A stretch of DNA of 33,005 nucleotides from an uncultured bacterium (lineage in GTDB: Bacteria; Cloacimonadota; Cloacimonadia; Cloacimonadales; Cloacimonadaceae). The DNA is taken from NCBI GenBank assembly GCA_937924555.1, contig CALDSN010000151.1:1-33005 (forward strand), given 5' to 3'. A program made the translations under genes and the position numbers. Positions 32,755 to 33,005 of the stretch are shown here, piece after piece (position 1 is the first letter of the stretch; every line of letters starts with the position of its first letter). The notes under the pieces are model-generated. The model ran no database searches and was not told where the DNA came from. It was given only the letters and a program-made list of their open reading frames with translations.

Positions 32755-33005
32755 ATGCTTTTTCTCTATCTAAAACAACAGATTAAAATAAGCATTTAGG
32801 TCAAGGCTTTTTGGCTTTGAGTTAACAAAACTCTCTCAAGAGGTGATAATCCCTATCCAGTGGTGGCAATGAGCGTTTCTTTTCCCTTTCACAGCTAACA
32901 TGGCTAACTTCTTTTATTTTTCTATCATCAAGAGCAATATCTTGGTTTCTCCCTTTGGCTTGCCTATTGGGTTACGGTTGAGATGCGGTTGCGATTCCCA
33001 GCACT
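32755..33005. other. Upstream region of tpiA to the right window edge
   Basis: 251 bases with no gene I can support. On the minus strand one frame is open from the edge for 29 codons (ending LLLMIEK), and on the plus strand an ATG at 32900 opens a frame of 35 codons to the edge; neither has a recognisable product or Shine-Dalgarno. The region presumably carries the tpiA promoter. Confidence 0.4.

Noticed and set aside
32900..33005. Open frame from ATG 32900 to the right edge
   Set aside because: Only 35 codons are visible, there is no Shine-Dalgarno and nothing is recognisable, so it cannot be told from chance.
1..33005. tRNA, rRNA, CRISPR array, riboswitch, transposase or phage genes
   Set aside because: I looked for T-loop-like motifs, spaced direct repeats and recombinase motifs and saw none. 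A covariance-model scan for structured RNAs could not be run by eye.

Overview
The window looks like chromosomal DNA of an anaerobic, diderm (outer-membrane) bacterium of the FCB group, most likely a Candidatus Cloacimonadota member. The pointers are a secreted 'asparagine synthetase B'-like protein of the kind common in Bacteroidota-related genomes, a metalloprotease/beta-propeller/beta-barrel outer-membrane protein, MCE and surface-polysaccharide proteins, and a 29-codon COX24-type basic protein next to HU. Assignment to the phylum is inference from gene content. Base composition is balanced, coding is dense, and I see no tRNA, rRNA, CRISPR array, transposase or phage gene. Several starts were moved from the longest reading frame to a start backed by a good Shine-Dalgarno sequence.

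Layout. (1) 1-1076, minus: a lipoprotein cut by the window edge, then a 418-base divergent intergenic region with two inverted repeats. (2) 1495-8234, plus: an envelope cluster of secreted GATase-like protein, MCE protein, 1005-residue protease-propeller-barrel protein and M17 leucyl aminopeptidase. (3) 8354-11701, plus: a zinc/manganese ABC importer (znuA-znuC-znuB) whose last gene overlaps a membrane-anchored C5-epimerase-like protein. (4) 11674-15199, minus: DUF2156 protein, GNAT acetyltransferase, compact RNB exoribonuclease, the mini ribosomal-type protein and HU, with two good sigma70-type promoters and one clear terminator. (5) 15637-20335, plus: a small coiled-coil protein, an iron alcohol dehydrogenase, signal peptidase I, HemW and a short class II tRNA nucleotidyltransferase. 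(6) 20427-32742, minus: ten closely packed genes, tpiA-serS-secreted hydrolase-like protein-Wzz-Wzy-mazG-histidine kinase-nnr-molybdopterin-domain protein-EamA transporter, with gaps of at most 38 bases and several overlaps, compatible with one long operon.

How they fit together. Much of the window serves the cell envelope: protein export processing (LepB), lipid or envelope traffic (MCE protein), an outer-membrane protease, polysaccharide polymerisation and chain-length control (Wzy/Wzz), and metal uptake. The rest is housekeeping: translation (SerS, nucleotidyltransferase, S22/COX24-like protein), glycolysis (TpiA), metabolite repair (Nnr, MazG), RNA decay (RNB protein) and nucleoid structure (HU).

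The most unusual observations are: two copies of an intergenic palindromic element built from 11-base units (14640-14692 and 20335-20399), the second touching the stop codon of the shortened nucleotidyltransferase; a sulfite-oxidase-fold protein with serine where the molybdenum-binding cysteine is expected; a C5-epimerase-like protein tied to a zinc importer operon; and a histidine kinase whose sensor region is an internal tandem duplication. I found no convincing wholly new multi-gene system.
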